A DNA stretch of 64,000 bases, from assembly GCA_023853785.1 (NCBI GenBank), contig JAJIRX010000871.1, positions 434,001-498,000 on the forward strand, given 5' to 3'. Each line of letters starts with the position of its first letter. Positions within the stretch are counted from its first letter, which is position 1. A program made the position numbers and the translations under genes. The notes beneath the pieces are model-generated. The model ran no database searches. It was not told the origin of the DNA and was given only the letters and a program-made list of their open reading frames with translations. Positions 48,473 to 59,328 of the stretch are shown here, piece after piece. This stretch comes from Psilocybe azurescens (taxonomy: Eukaryota > Basidiomycota > Agaricomycetes > Agaricales > Agrocybaceae).

Positions 48473-49230
48473 CTATTTTTGGATCACGCCACACTGGACG
48501 GGTATCACTAAGATCCAAACCTGATTAATGCCAATGTCCGTGCTGTAGGGGCTTGAGCACTTTATCGTCCAGTACTCATCTGATAAAGGCCACCTGTAAA
48601 CCGAAAAACTCTTTTTATTGAGATACAAGAGGACTAATATTTCAAACAATACAAAGTAGCTATCTGCTAAAGCCTGCCACACGGCCCTGACACGGCCTTC
48701 AGATGAAGTTCCAGGAGACAATCCAAGATCCCTGTTGGCAAGCCGATCAAAAGCTGCGAGAGATCGATCGATGTCGTTGGAGGTGCAGCCAGAGCACATG
48801 TGGATTACTTTCCCATAAACGGATCTGCCTTTCTCATAGACAAAGGCAGATGTGTCAGCTCAGATCTAAAGCCTGCCTTGAAACTTATTACAGTTAACCC
48901 GGATATTTTTGCCACAGTTGCCTCCATTTCCGTACTTAACTGGAGACAATGCCACAATCATATTGTTGCCGCTATTGGTTTGACTACAAGCACCGAACTG
49001 AAGGGAAATGTCTGTTTGAATTAATGAACTATAACCCTGAGAGAATATTTACCTCAGAAGTGTAATAAGTAGCTGCACATCGAGTAAGTCAGTACACATT
49101 GTCATATTCTCAACATATTCTGGCGAATGATTGACACCCGCACCATCGAAAGCACTTGCGTCTAGGTCTATTGGAGCGTAACCCCATGAACTAAGTACAG
49201 ATAATAGTAGTAGAACTCTATGTCCTTCTT
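48473..49230 (-). CDS. Probable RlpA/expansin-like double-psi beta-barrel secreted protein, ends unresolved
   Basis: The central exons carry the family pattern: QFGACSQTNSGNNMIVAL and YGNGGNCGKNIR, an intron of about 65 nt, then MCSGCTSNDIDRSLAAFDRL and ANRDLG followed by GRVRAVW. This matches the barwin/RlpA-like fold found in small fungal secreted proteins, where Cys pairs and the DIDRS/DLS-AF block are typical. Upstream, LLLLSVLSSWGYA looks like a signal peptide, followed by DLDASAFDGAGV and, after an intron, ATYYTSE. The join between ATYYTSE and the DISLQFGACS exon is out of phase by one, another possible missing base. No ATG could be placed confidently, and the C-terminal exon after RAVW is uncertain. 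Role, if secreted, may be wall binding or protease inhibition; this is only family inference. Confidence 0.5.
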
Positions 49231-49692
49231 CTGCCCCGAGGACCCCATGTGCATCGTTGAGGTACGCCTATAGCTGGCTAGTGATCCCCTCCCCAAATGG
49301 CCCAACACAGAAACGTTGCTTCTGGGTATCCTGTTTTTGGCAGGTGGGCTACATTAGTTGGCTTTCTTCCGTGGTGTTTCGACCGTCTGGATGCTCTTTC
49401 TGCTGAGCATCCTGACAGAGTCTGGGAGGATGCTAGTCGCTCACTACATGCTGTATTTTACTATACGCAAAGGGGTTAGGCTCTCTTAATCAAAGTTCAT
49501 TTTAGTCCCATTAATGCTTCGATGATAATGCTTCACTGTGAAAACCCATGTAATCGTGAGAGGCGGACATACGATTTATCCGGTGCATAGTGGCACTGAA
49601 CAATAAACTAACGGGTTCGGGGGATTCTACTAATTGATAAATTATTTAAGAGATATTGGCCGTGATACACCGTATATACTGGGCTTTCCTTG

Positions 49693-52600
49693 TCATCCTC
49701 TCACCCGTTCATGTGGCTCTTGCCAGGGAACACCGAGAATTTTGAATATCTCTTCCTCAGTCTCTGAGGCTACTATTTGTCCTATGATGGCAATTAGACC
49801 AGGAAATCGACGCACTGTCATACTCTTACCTTTGTTCAACTTGATACGACGATCATGGGGGTCACGAACAACGTTGGCAAATAGACCCTTCTGGTTTAGT
49901 GAGTATCCCATATAGTTGGCCTTGAGACGCATAGCGCGATTGAACTAGATAAAAACTGTTATGAGAATGGCAGGAATATAATGGAGTCTTTTTGAAAACG
50001 CACTATGTCATCTCCCTGTGAATGTGTTGATTTGAGATAATTTTTGATTTGGCAAGGTAGCAATTATAATGAGTGACAGGACTGACTGTATAGTACAGAA
50101 GTGCAGCGCCTTTCGATGTCCATGGAACAGTCAAAATATCGATTCGTCGTCTCCTTGCACCTTCCACGCCGGGAAGGCGACATAATCCCCGGTAGGTGGC
50201 CTCAAGATCATCTGGATCGTCTGGAAGAGCAAGGTCTTCCGTGATAATACCAACTTTGTGCAACTCTCGGAGAAGCTGCGAGAGCACACCTGACATCAGA
50301 CATATCGATATAAGCTACGTTCTATGCTGTAAGGATTAATGAATTAATTGACTGACCACGATGCGTCGACCCATCATCGGTTGGCCTAGTGATGAGTATG
50401 TCTATATCCCCACAGTCCGCTTTACCCCTGCTTTATCGTAAGTTTTGAGAATGATGGGTAAGTTTAGGTTTATAGTCACCTTCGATAACTACCCATTATG
50501 TCGATAAACAATTGAGAGTCTATGGAGAGAGCTGAGAGGTTACATCAGTACCCGGAATAAAGAATCACGTAAAGATTCATGCCCCTACCAATAGGTTTGA
50601 TAAGGTCGTAGATGTGTTTTGCTTCGGCTCGTGGCATACGATCATTTATGTCTAGAGATATAGAAGGTCGAATTATTAAAATGAATGACTAAAGTGGTGA
50701 CCCACCATCATAAAATTGGAGCCCTATCTTTTGAACGGCAGACAATTTCACTCCGCCTTTCCAACTTTCAAGTCTTCTAATGTACGACAGCCAGCTAAAT
50801 ACCATCTTAAGGCAATGGTTTGCCCTGCATTTTTGGTTAAGCTAGTTATCGAGTCTCAAGTAGTCAAATACACGTACCAACACCATAAATTCCACGGAAT
50901 AGTCCATTAACTTGTACATCCTCGGAATTTTCATAGGCAATGCGACGAAGACCTCCTGTCTCAAGAATTTCGGCTATCTTTGTTACAAATTAATCTCAGA
51001 CGGAATATATGTTGTTGCGGTAGAGCTGTTGACCTTTCTTGCGGTTTTCTCTCCAATCCCTTGAATGCGGTTAGCATCTTCAAATCCCTTGATGCGTCGA
51101 GGATGACTCCGTAGCGCTCGAATTGCTGCACACTTGTTATCACTACAACGATCGAAAGATTGAATCATGGCACTACCGACCTTTGTTCAAGGCGAAAACG
51201 CGCCAACGATGTTCATTACCAACTTTAGCCTCATGGATCTTCCTGAGTTCATCGAGCTAGCGACGGAACATTCTGTTTAGAATAATCGTCATCGTCAAGT
51301 AATTCGAATCATGTACAGACCTTATCAATGATATCTTGGTTTGGACATTGGATCTTTGCTTGAGGGACCTTAGCGTCACAAGTCCAGCCCTATAGGCTGT
51401 GTCGTTAGACACTGAGGTAATAAACAAATGTACACGAAGTGAACAGACTCTTTTTTGGAGGTAATGAATGCACTTCTTCTGGTTCAGATTCATCGTTCTC
51501 GTCTGTGTCCGGTTTCTCCATCATATCAACACCATCACTGCTTGACCACTTTGAAATGGAGAGGTACGTCAGGTGCTATTCATCGAGGAAGAACTGTTAC
51601 TTACTCCCTCTTCTCGTTCTTTTGCTCTCGAGCCTGGTCATAAAATTCAGCTAATGGGTCATTGGCCTCATGTTGAATCCCGATTTCGGTGTTTGATGAA
51701 GCTTTCACAATTTCCGTGGGTCTAACGGGGGACGTTGGTGGAGAAAGAAGTGCCCCAGGCTCGTGGCCCGTTGATGGAAGTTGATTATCAAGTCCGCTGG
51801 TGGCAGCAGTCGCTACCTGTCCGATGACCGGAAGAGATGTGCTGTTGCCGATTGAAGGTCTACAATCGTTGCATTAATAGCTTGTATAGGAAAAAGGTTG
51901 AAGCACAGACGCACCGTGCAGGGCCTCTGGCCATGTTGGAAACAATGGCAGTAGAATTTGCCTTCAGAATTCTGTTGAATTCTGGGCGATTTTTCAATGA
52001 AGCCATCGGCGTTAGAGTAATTTGAGGTTTTCGACAGATAAATGAAGGATAAACCCAAGTCTCTAACATCCTTTTCGAGACTTCTTCAGTAGTATCTGCC
52101 TCAATTACTTTCTTGACCCAATCCCAAGTGACGATCGGTATTTTCTCAGGGATGTCTCTCAGTCTCGGAAGGCCAGTTGCTTTCAGCACGTTCTTATAGT
52201 CATTTTCTGCCGCAACGATATGTGTTGTAATATCTGGGTTGAACTCTGGCATGAGGTTCCCGCCATTTCTGACAATCTGAGACGAGGGAGACATCAAAAA
52301 AAAACATTGATGACACATGTACGAAATTTGTACCGTGGTCATTTCCCCTTCAGTATGGGCAGTGGCATGAGTCGCGTCTGCGCCAACATACAAGATATTT
52401 GTTCCTTCGAGACGTCGCCATTTTTTAATCTTGATCGCGTTTGAGGCGGCGTCAGCTAGCACTTTCCGTGCGCACTCAGCCCCGGTCATTGAAGGCCTGC
52501 CTGCAGGTTTTTGAGCGACAGCGGGTTTCCTGCCTTTCGTTGGTTTTGCATTGGGCATCAGGTTATTCTGTCTACTAGTGAACTCGGGCGATTTTGCACG

Positions 52601-53727
52601 CGGAAACGGAAATGAAGAGACGTTCGCAACTGCCGATTTCGCAGCAGGCAACGCAGTTGACTTGCCCCTGGTTGCCTTTCTTATCGCCGGTTTTGGGCCC
52701 ACTTTTATTACTTTGGCTGTTTGCTGGCCGGCGAACTTTGCAATTCGCTTTTGCATATCAACCAATAGCTTACTTGGACCACCTTTCAAACGTTTCTTCT
52801 CCGTGGGACTTTGTGAAGGTGGATCGTCGATGACCATACTGGGATCCTCTATCGGAGACGTAGGAAGTTCTAATGCCATCTTGACTGGTTTTGTTTGCTT
52901 CTGGAGAACCTGTGGGACTAAAGATAACGGGACTACCGGACGGGGAGCTGGGGGACCTTCTTCATTTCTCTTCACGGGTCTAGCCTTTTTAGGAGAGTGG
53001 ATAATACTGGTAGAGAAGCTGGATATTCTAAAAACACGTATTAAGATGAGCGATATAACTGCGAAACTAATGCAGACTTACGGGCTCTGTTGCGTAGCAG
53101 ACGCAGCTTCAGGCACCTGCGGATTGTCAGCCAGGTCTATGCGTCTTTTCTTCTGCGCGGTACGCCGTGCATCTGATGAAACTGGCTTCCGTTTTCCAGT
53201 TTTCGCCTCCGATGGCGAGATTTGTGCATCACATAAGTCGATGGTGAAAGAATCAATATCTTCCAAGCTTTGCGAGCTTGGTTCATGAGTTTTAAAGCCT
53301 TCGTCTGACTGTTTTGGGATCGATGAAGAAGGTGCTAACGGCATCTCGTCCTGGTCGGACGTGATGGCCCTGATGCTGCCCTTCTGTACGGCAGGCTCCA
53401 GAGATTCAGATGCATTCCCGCGATCTTCAGAGGGGGGGAATTATCTTGTGCAACGCAAGGGGGTCGTCGCGGGAGCAGAAGCTGCGCCTGGAATTGCATT
53501 CTCGCCCCTCAAGAATGAACCGTACTGTATCCTTGAGGAAGACGCGTATGTGTCGGAGCTTTGACTTCAGTTCTCAGATTGAGAACCTTGCGCGTTCATA
53601 TAGGCCATTAAACGCACCTGCGCCTGAACGTGGCTGTTCGTTTCAAGTATTCATCAACTGTCTCTTCGGGGAGGTTCATATGTTCGTCTTGCTCGGCATA
53701 GTATTGCTTGAGGTTGAATTGGGACAT
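49693..53727 (-). CDS. POL4: Family X DNA polymerase with BRCT domain (Pol lambda/Pol4 type)
   Basis: Gap-filling polymerase of base excision repair and end joining, nuclear. Start ATG 53727 (MSQFNLKQYYAEQDEHMNLP). Order: disordered N-terminus with basic patches (TAQKKRRIDL, SPKKARPVKR); BRCT domain around NILYVGADATHATAHTEGEM, GGNLMPEFNPDITTHIVAAE and IPIVTWDWVKKVIE; Ser/Pro linker; acidic stretch; 8-kDa and fingers regions with LDELRKIHEAKVGNEHRWRV, AIRALRSHPRRIKGFEDANR and IQGIGEKTARK; palm with DCGDIDILITRPTDDGSTHR (first two metal-binding Asp) and RRRIDILTVPW (third); thumb with GDDIFNRAMRLKANYMGYSL, ending EPHERVRG at 49693. The GDDI tetrapeptide is a 12-nt microexon (50004-50015). One in-frame TAA (53441-53443) lies in the N-terminal linker between two C-runs. 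If it is real, translation would need to restart, for example at ATG 53344. Exon limits other than those named are approximate. Confidence 0.9.
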
Positions 53728-53850
53728 TTATTTTGAACTTTTTTTTGACGATTTTTGTCTTATAGTGCTGGGTTGAGTCAAGAATACACACATCAATGTC
53801 AAGGTCTCAGCTAAACCAACACACCCATGGCACGCGAACCTATTATTCCG

Positions 53851-53897
53851 GAACCGATCGCGGTTCTGTCACGGTTCTGCCACGGTTCTGTCACGTG
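53851..53897. repeat. Three tandem copies of CGGTTCTGYCA plus CACGTG
   Basis: Copies at 53861-53871, 53872-53882 and 53883-53893, differing only at one T/C position. GAACCG just before copy 1 (53851-53856) is the complement of CGGTTC and forms an inverted pair around ATCG. The array ends in an E-box-like CACGTG. About 130 bp upstream of the POL4 ATG, it looks like a clustered transcription factor site; which factor is unknown. Confidence 0.6.
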
Positions 53898-54505
53898 TTT
53901 ATATTCGCGGAGTCACAATTTAAAAGTTGTACTTTCCCACATTTATTAAGGGTCCCTTCGCTGCAATCCTTCTTCCAATTCCCTTTTACTTCAAATAATC
54001 CCGCTTGCACACATGGATGGAGCATAACCATTTAAATGAACTTATACTTCATACCTGGTGCTTCGAAAATTTGGCGAAGATCTCACTACATTGACATCGG
54101 TGCCAGTGGCAAGGTCGCAAATTTCTCCGGTCCTGACACCGAATCATTCATAGAAGGGCTTCAACTTGAAGGCCCGCAAAGCTGCTTGTGTGATTCACTC
54201 AGAATTAAGACGGAAAACGGGCCGATTGTTAATATCAGATTTAATAGACGCCCAACACTAATTCCGAGGTAAAGTCTATGCTTTCCAACTGCGCAACGGA
54301 GAACACGTCATGCATATGGACCATATGCCCCTGCGTGGATACTGGAGACCTGTAATGTGGCCAGTTACCACGTTTATTGAACTACAGTCACTGTGGAATC
54401 CCCTGTCTTCGGGTATAGGTCCGTTTTACGATAGATAACTGTCCTGACATTCTGATCCATCATCGGCGCGGTTCAGAAATGCTGATATAACTGACTAGGT
54501 CGGGG

Positions 54506-54513
54506 TATAAAAG
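54506..54513 (+). promoter_or_regulatory. TATA box of the methyltransferase gene
   Basis: TATAAAAG lies 49 bp before the ATG at 54562, in the expected position for a fungal core promoter. Confidence 0.55.
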
Positions 54514-54561
54514 CGTTAATAGCCACGAATCTCCATTCTTTAACGATACCTCCACCTGCAA

Positions 54562-55833
54562 ATGTCGAGCTCTACTGACCCCTCCCACCAACACAGTAAC
54601 GGCAATAATGGCTTTGACGCCCAGCCCGCCTCTAATGGGAGCGAGGGCTCCGACTCTGATCATGGCGACGACACATCTTCAGTCGTCGAGCTCGAGCCTG
54701 ACGATTTTCCAGGCTATTTTTCTGAACGTGATGGTCGCCTTTTTCACGCCGGTTCATCTCCCTATCCTTTGCCGGTCGATGCGCCAGAGCAACAGGTACG
54801 TAACGAGATATACTCCTTCATATACGTTCACTCAGAATACTGCTTTCTAGAGGTTCGCTCTGGAGCACGATCTTTACGTCGATTTCTCCAGGCAAATTAT
54901 GTTGGACCTGTAGCTGAGCTATTCAGCGATCCAGGAAGGAACATGGCTCTTGATCTATGCACGGGGACAGGAACATGGTATGTGAACCACGCATGTGCTA
55001 AAGGTGCATTGTTATCCGATCGATAATCCGATATTGTAATAGGGTCATGGAAATGGCACAAGAATTTCCGCAGGTCCGCTTTCGGGCTTTCGACATAGGT
55101 AATACTTGGTTCTACGTTTATCAAAACTCAAGATAGTGCTAATCTTGGCTCTATCCGGCAGTGCCCATAGCCACTAGGTATCCTTTTGAAAACGTGCAAT
55201 TTGAAGTCGACGATGTGAACAATCATCTTCGGTGGAACAACGCCACATTTGACCTTGTTCACGCTCGCATAATTGCCATGGCCGTGAGTGTGTCTTGTTT
55301 TTCCGCCAATCCCCTTACTAATGCGTACGTATCAGGTGCGTGATTATCCGCAAGTTCTTCAGGAGGTCGCTCGAGTGCTTCGTCCTGGAGGATTATTCCT
55401 ATCTCTCGAGTGGTCGCCATATCCGACGTTGGATCCCTCTATCCAACAGGACCCTGTTACATATGCTCCAGCTTCCACTCGATTTCACGACGCCATAAAT
55501 CGCGCTCTGCTTGACCGCCAGGGTCTTCGACCTATTGCGGGACAGGTTCACACCCTTCTTGCGGACGCAGGCGTTTTCCAAGATATATCCTCCACACCAT
55601 ATCACATCCCCATTGGCGAATGGTCCACAGACCCGTTCTTGAGAAACATTGGCGCAACGTGTCGGGACATTAATGAAATTTACACAAGTTCTGTTAAACC
55701 CTTGTTAATCGATTCCGGATGGACAGAAGGCCAACTCAATAGGCTCTTTGCAGATTTTATCCGGGAAATCCGAAGCCTGAACGGACTTGTTAGCGTCTTA
55801 TACGTTGTGCACGCCCGGAAGGCACAAACGTAG
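54562..55833 (+). CDS. SAM-dependent class I methyltransferase, one apparent frameshift
   Basis: Five exons: 54562-54795, 54851-54977, 55043-55098, 55162-55283, 55336-55833, about 345 residues. N-terminal ~55 residues are Ser/Asp/Gly-rich and disordered. Then comes FPGYFSERDGRLF, the region RFALEHDLYVDF, motif I ALDLCTGTGTWVMEMAQEFP (glycine-rich SAM loop), FDLVHARIIAMA (motif III region) and VARVLRPGGLFLSLEW (post-motif). The pattern is that of fungal TAM/LaeA-like methyltransferases; substrate cannot be inferred. Exon 2 is one base short (127 nt; phase needs 128). The T-run 54883-54885 must be four long to turn the frame into DFLQANYVGPVAELF, which leads straight into motif I. It is transcribed divergently from POL4. 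Confidence 0.88.
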
Positions 55834-57282
55834 TCGGATTCTGCGGAATGCCTCGTTTCACTTTTGATGACTGATAGTATAGATAGCCACACACCATGTA
55901 GATACTCCAACGCGACCTTTTCTAGCTATACATTCTAATTTAATCGTCTCTGTGCTTTTACTGACGCCATTATTTCCCCTCTGTGGGCCTGCGAACCCAG
56001 TGATTGGCCCTAAGCCTGGAGCCGCATCTTTTTCGTTGTGAAGTTAAACCAAAGCAGACCATCTGGACACCATGATGGTATCGTAGACCATGCCCACCAT
56101 GTTCCGTCTTTGAATAAATTACGGGGAAGTCTTTGTTTACGAGATACAGCCGCGAATCTTGACAGCTTGAAGAAGCCAACAGATCAGGCGACGATGACTT
56201 TAGACCCTGAACAGCTGCGATTGGTGGAACATGGCCTGCCAATCCTTTTATATCAGTGCTGTTGCACATGTGTATCCGGGCAGGAAAGCTGGCTGATGGG
56301 GCTGGTATCTAAAATCCAAGTTGTGGGAGAGAGATATCTGTTTCTAGATGATATCGGCACTGTGCTGTGCGACCAAAGAAATGAATAAGAGCCGTACGCA
56401 GCTAGCGTGCGTAGTAGCCTACCACATCGATACATTACTAGCCTCCGTACACATCTTTTTAAGTTTTGCATTCTGGGGTCATGTCGAAATCAGGGAAAGT
56501 GGATGGAGGTTGGGTCGTCAGCACATAGATGTGGCGATGCATAGGTCTAAACCTAGAAGTCTAGCTGGTTCACCGTACAAGCCACGCAGAGTAATAACGT
56601 GCGACCCGGTGCCAGACAGAACCTTATAGATATCCTAGAATAACACTGGCCAGAGTGCTGTCTCTACAGAAGCACAGATACTTGATTAAATTGGCTCGAT
56701 GTGAAACGGTGAAAATACATACGCCTTTATCTCCCAAGAACGCAGTGCGAGGAGAACTTTTTCTCCAAGGTCTGCATAACGATATCAATGCAGCCCAGCC
56801 TCAGCAAATGCTTCCTTTCGGTACATAATGACAGCTCTTGAACCGGCGTAGTGATGGGCCAGTAGACCAAGCTCCACAGGGAAATACAATTAAGAGACAG
56901 CCCATTAATTATAGAATATGGGTAGAGGGCTGTACACTGGCATTGTAGAAAGTCTGTTTGTCCCATGAGGTAACTGAGCCTGGGTCGCCGTAGGAATGGC
57001 GCAAAAATTCTCGAAAAGCAACGGATACGAGAGCAGGTAACCCCATGAGAAAAGAAAAGGTTCAGGCCAGTCATATATCAAGTAGAGTAGCATTCTACTC
57101 ATAATGAACATTGAAATTGGACGCGTTTCATTGGTGAAGGTCGAGGCCAAACGCAGTCCCAAAATGGAAAGACTGGCGCGGACAGATTCGGAAAGGCGAC
57201 AACAAACTCCGAAATAACTGCAAACTTGAGTTACACCAGATTTTCAAGTTTTCAACCCAATTCTACTTCAAAAATCTTCGTC
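55834..57282. other. Intergenic region, no recognisable gene
   Basis: About 1.4 kb. A 64-codon frame at 56193-56387 (MTLDPEQLRLVEHGLPILLY ... GERYLFLDDIGTVL) has protein-like composition but no family I recognise and no supporting exons. The QCR2 promoter lies at the right edge without an evident TATA box. Confidence 0.4.
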
Positions 57283-58772
57283 ATGTTGGCCGCAAGAGCG
57301 TCGACAGCGCGCAACGCACAGCGCATAGCGCGTTCATTTGCTACAGTTGTCGATTCCACCGGTGTTAAGGTCGCTGCGGTCGACTACAACCAACCTACGG
57401 CTTCCGTCACAGTCCTCGTAAAAGCTGGCAGTCGTTTCGAGCCCAAGGAGGGTGTTGCCAACGCTCTGAAAAACTTCGCATTCAAGGTGAGTTATCCAGC
57501 AATCCAGGATGAGAACAATGGTACTCATGGGAGTGATTTAGAGCACCAAGACACGATCAGCAATTGGCACCGTTCGCGAAAGTGAACTCTATGGCGGTGT
57601 TTTGTACTCCACCCTTGGACGGGAACATTTGGCGTTGACCGCGGAATTCTTAAGGGCGGATGCGTGAGTCCTAAGCTCAATCGTCCTGCTCTCTTCGTCT
57701 AACTTTGGGTGGCTAATGCCAGACCTTATTTCGTCGACGTTCTCACTTCTTTCGTCACTTCGGCCAAGTTCACTCGCCACGAATTCGAAGAATATGTCGC
57801 TCCTCTAGTCGCTTCAGAGGCTGAAGCTGCTGCCCACGATCCCGCCACTCGTGCCATCGACGCCGCCCACCAACTTGCCTTCCGTTCCGGCCTCGGCTCT
57901 TCCTTGTTTGCTCCCGCACACAACGACATTACTGTCGCAGATATTAAATCGTATGCTTCAGCTGCCTTCACCAAGGGCAACATCGCCGTTGTCGGTACCG
58001 GTATCGACCAAGCCACCCTCGCCAGTCTCGTCGAGAAAGCCTTTGCCAAAGCGGCTGCAGGCTCTGCCGCTTCCACCCCAGCCTCAAAATACTTTGGTGG
58101 AGAGACCCGTCTAGAAAGCCACGGCGGACCCCAGACCGTCTTCATTGGATTTGGAACAACAGGAGCACCTTCAGCTGAGCTCGCTGCCCTCTCTGCCCAT
58201 CTCTCGACAACCCCTTCCGTCAAGTGGTCCCAGGGACTTTCTCCTATCGCCTCCCTCCCTAAAGGTACATCAGTACAACCTGTGTACCTTCCTTACTCCG
58301 ATGCCACCTTGTTTGGACTTCTTGTGCAGGGCACCACAACGGCGGGTGTCAAGGAAGCTGGCCAGGCCGCTGTCGCTGCCCTGAAGGCTGCAGCCAAGGG
58401 TATCAAGGCCGAAGAGCTCAAATCCGCCATTTCCAAAGCTAAGTTTGCCGCTGCTAGTGCTGTCGACACCCGAGAGGGTCTTGTTAATGCTCTGGGATCC
58501 AAGGTATGGTTTTAATGTACTTTGTGGTCTCCATTAGTTAACACATACGTGTAGGCCTTTTCTGGATCAGAAATCTCCCTTGAATCCACCCTGTCGTCGC
58601 TGGACAACTTGAGCGTCGATGCTTTCTCCAAGGTCCGTTCTCTCGTCGCGTGGTACTGTACATGGCTAACTAATTTTCGTAGGCCGCCGCCTCTCTCCTG
58701 TCCGCCAAGCCAACTTACGTTGCTATCGGAGACTCGCATGCTCTTCCCTACGCTGACGAACTGGGCCTCTGA
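57283..58772 (+). CDS. QCR2: Ubiquinol-cytochrome c reductase core protein 2 (complex III), intact
   Basis: M16-metallopeptidase-like core subunit of mitochondrial complex III, structural in fungi. Five exons in phase: 57283-57486, 57542-57663, 57723-58503, 58555-58632, 58683-58772, 424 residues. The Arg/Ala/Ser-rich start MLAARASTARNAQRIARSFA is a typical mitochondrial presequence. Then VKVAAVDYNQPTASVTVLVK, FEPKEGVANALKNFAFKSTK, RESELYGGVLYSTLGREHLA, FEEYVAPLVASEAEAA, LGSSLFAPAHNDITVADIKS, AFTKGNIAVVGTGIDQATL, and the end PTYVAIGDSHALPYADELGL. The zinc motif HxxEH of true peptidases is absent, as expected for core 2. Codon use is strongly biased to C- and T-ending codons, fitting high expression. 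Confidence 0.96.
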
Positions 58773-59328
58773 TTACATAGAATGCGACGATGTCAAGTAT
58801 CGTTTAGACGGCATACTTTTCCAATAATCCATTATTAAATCTTTCTCAATGGACCAAATCTTCATTGCCGTGTCTTCCTGTTTTTTTTTGACCTTCAGGT
58901 TGTATATCGTTCTATAGTGATGCCATCGGGAAGCCTTGCAACGTTATACCACTTGGCCATCATTGCCCCAACCGAAAGTTAGTACTTATCAATGAGTTTC
59001 AGTAGTTTGGACATTGAAAAATATGTGGTGAGAGATAGACTTGCTTGCCTGTTGTGTCGACTGACATTATGTTTAGAGATGTTTTGTTGTGAGGTTTGCT
59101 TTATGCGTGCCCAAAATGGAATATGTTGCACCATATGGGATGTTGGATTTGGAGCGGAGCTTGGGACGAATCTTGCGGAGATCCTCTATCTTGTCTCCGC
59201 TGTCTAACGGTGGCATGTCATGTACCAATGCACCGCAGTCGCACCCAAGTTACACCACTAGCCGCACGTGTCTACGTACTCTGAACATCCATCGCCGCGG
59301 TACATCTCAGATCATTAAAATCCCTATG
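58773..59328. other. Region 3' of QCR2
   Basis: No gene recognised. Contains the QCR2 3' region and, at its right edge, the boundary of the transposon copy. Confidence 0.45.

Larger units (their letters stand above)
53728..54561. promoter_or_regulatory. Divergent promoter region between POL4 and the methyltransferase
   Basis: Shared 834-bp intergenic region of two divergently transcribed genes. It contains an 11-bp triplicated repeat (53861-53893) followed by the palindrome CACGTG (53892-53897), and TATAAAAG close to the methyltransferase. No gene recognised. Confidence 0.45.

Noticed and set aside
57726..58502. Minus-strand frames of up to 165 codons within QCR2
   Set aside because: Antisense shadows created by the strong codon bias of QCR2.
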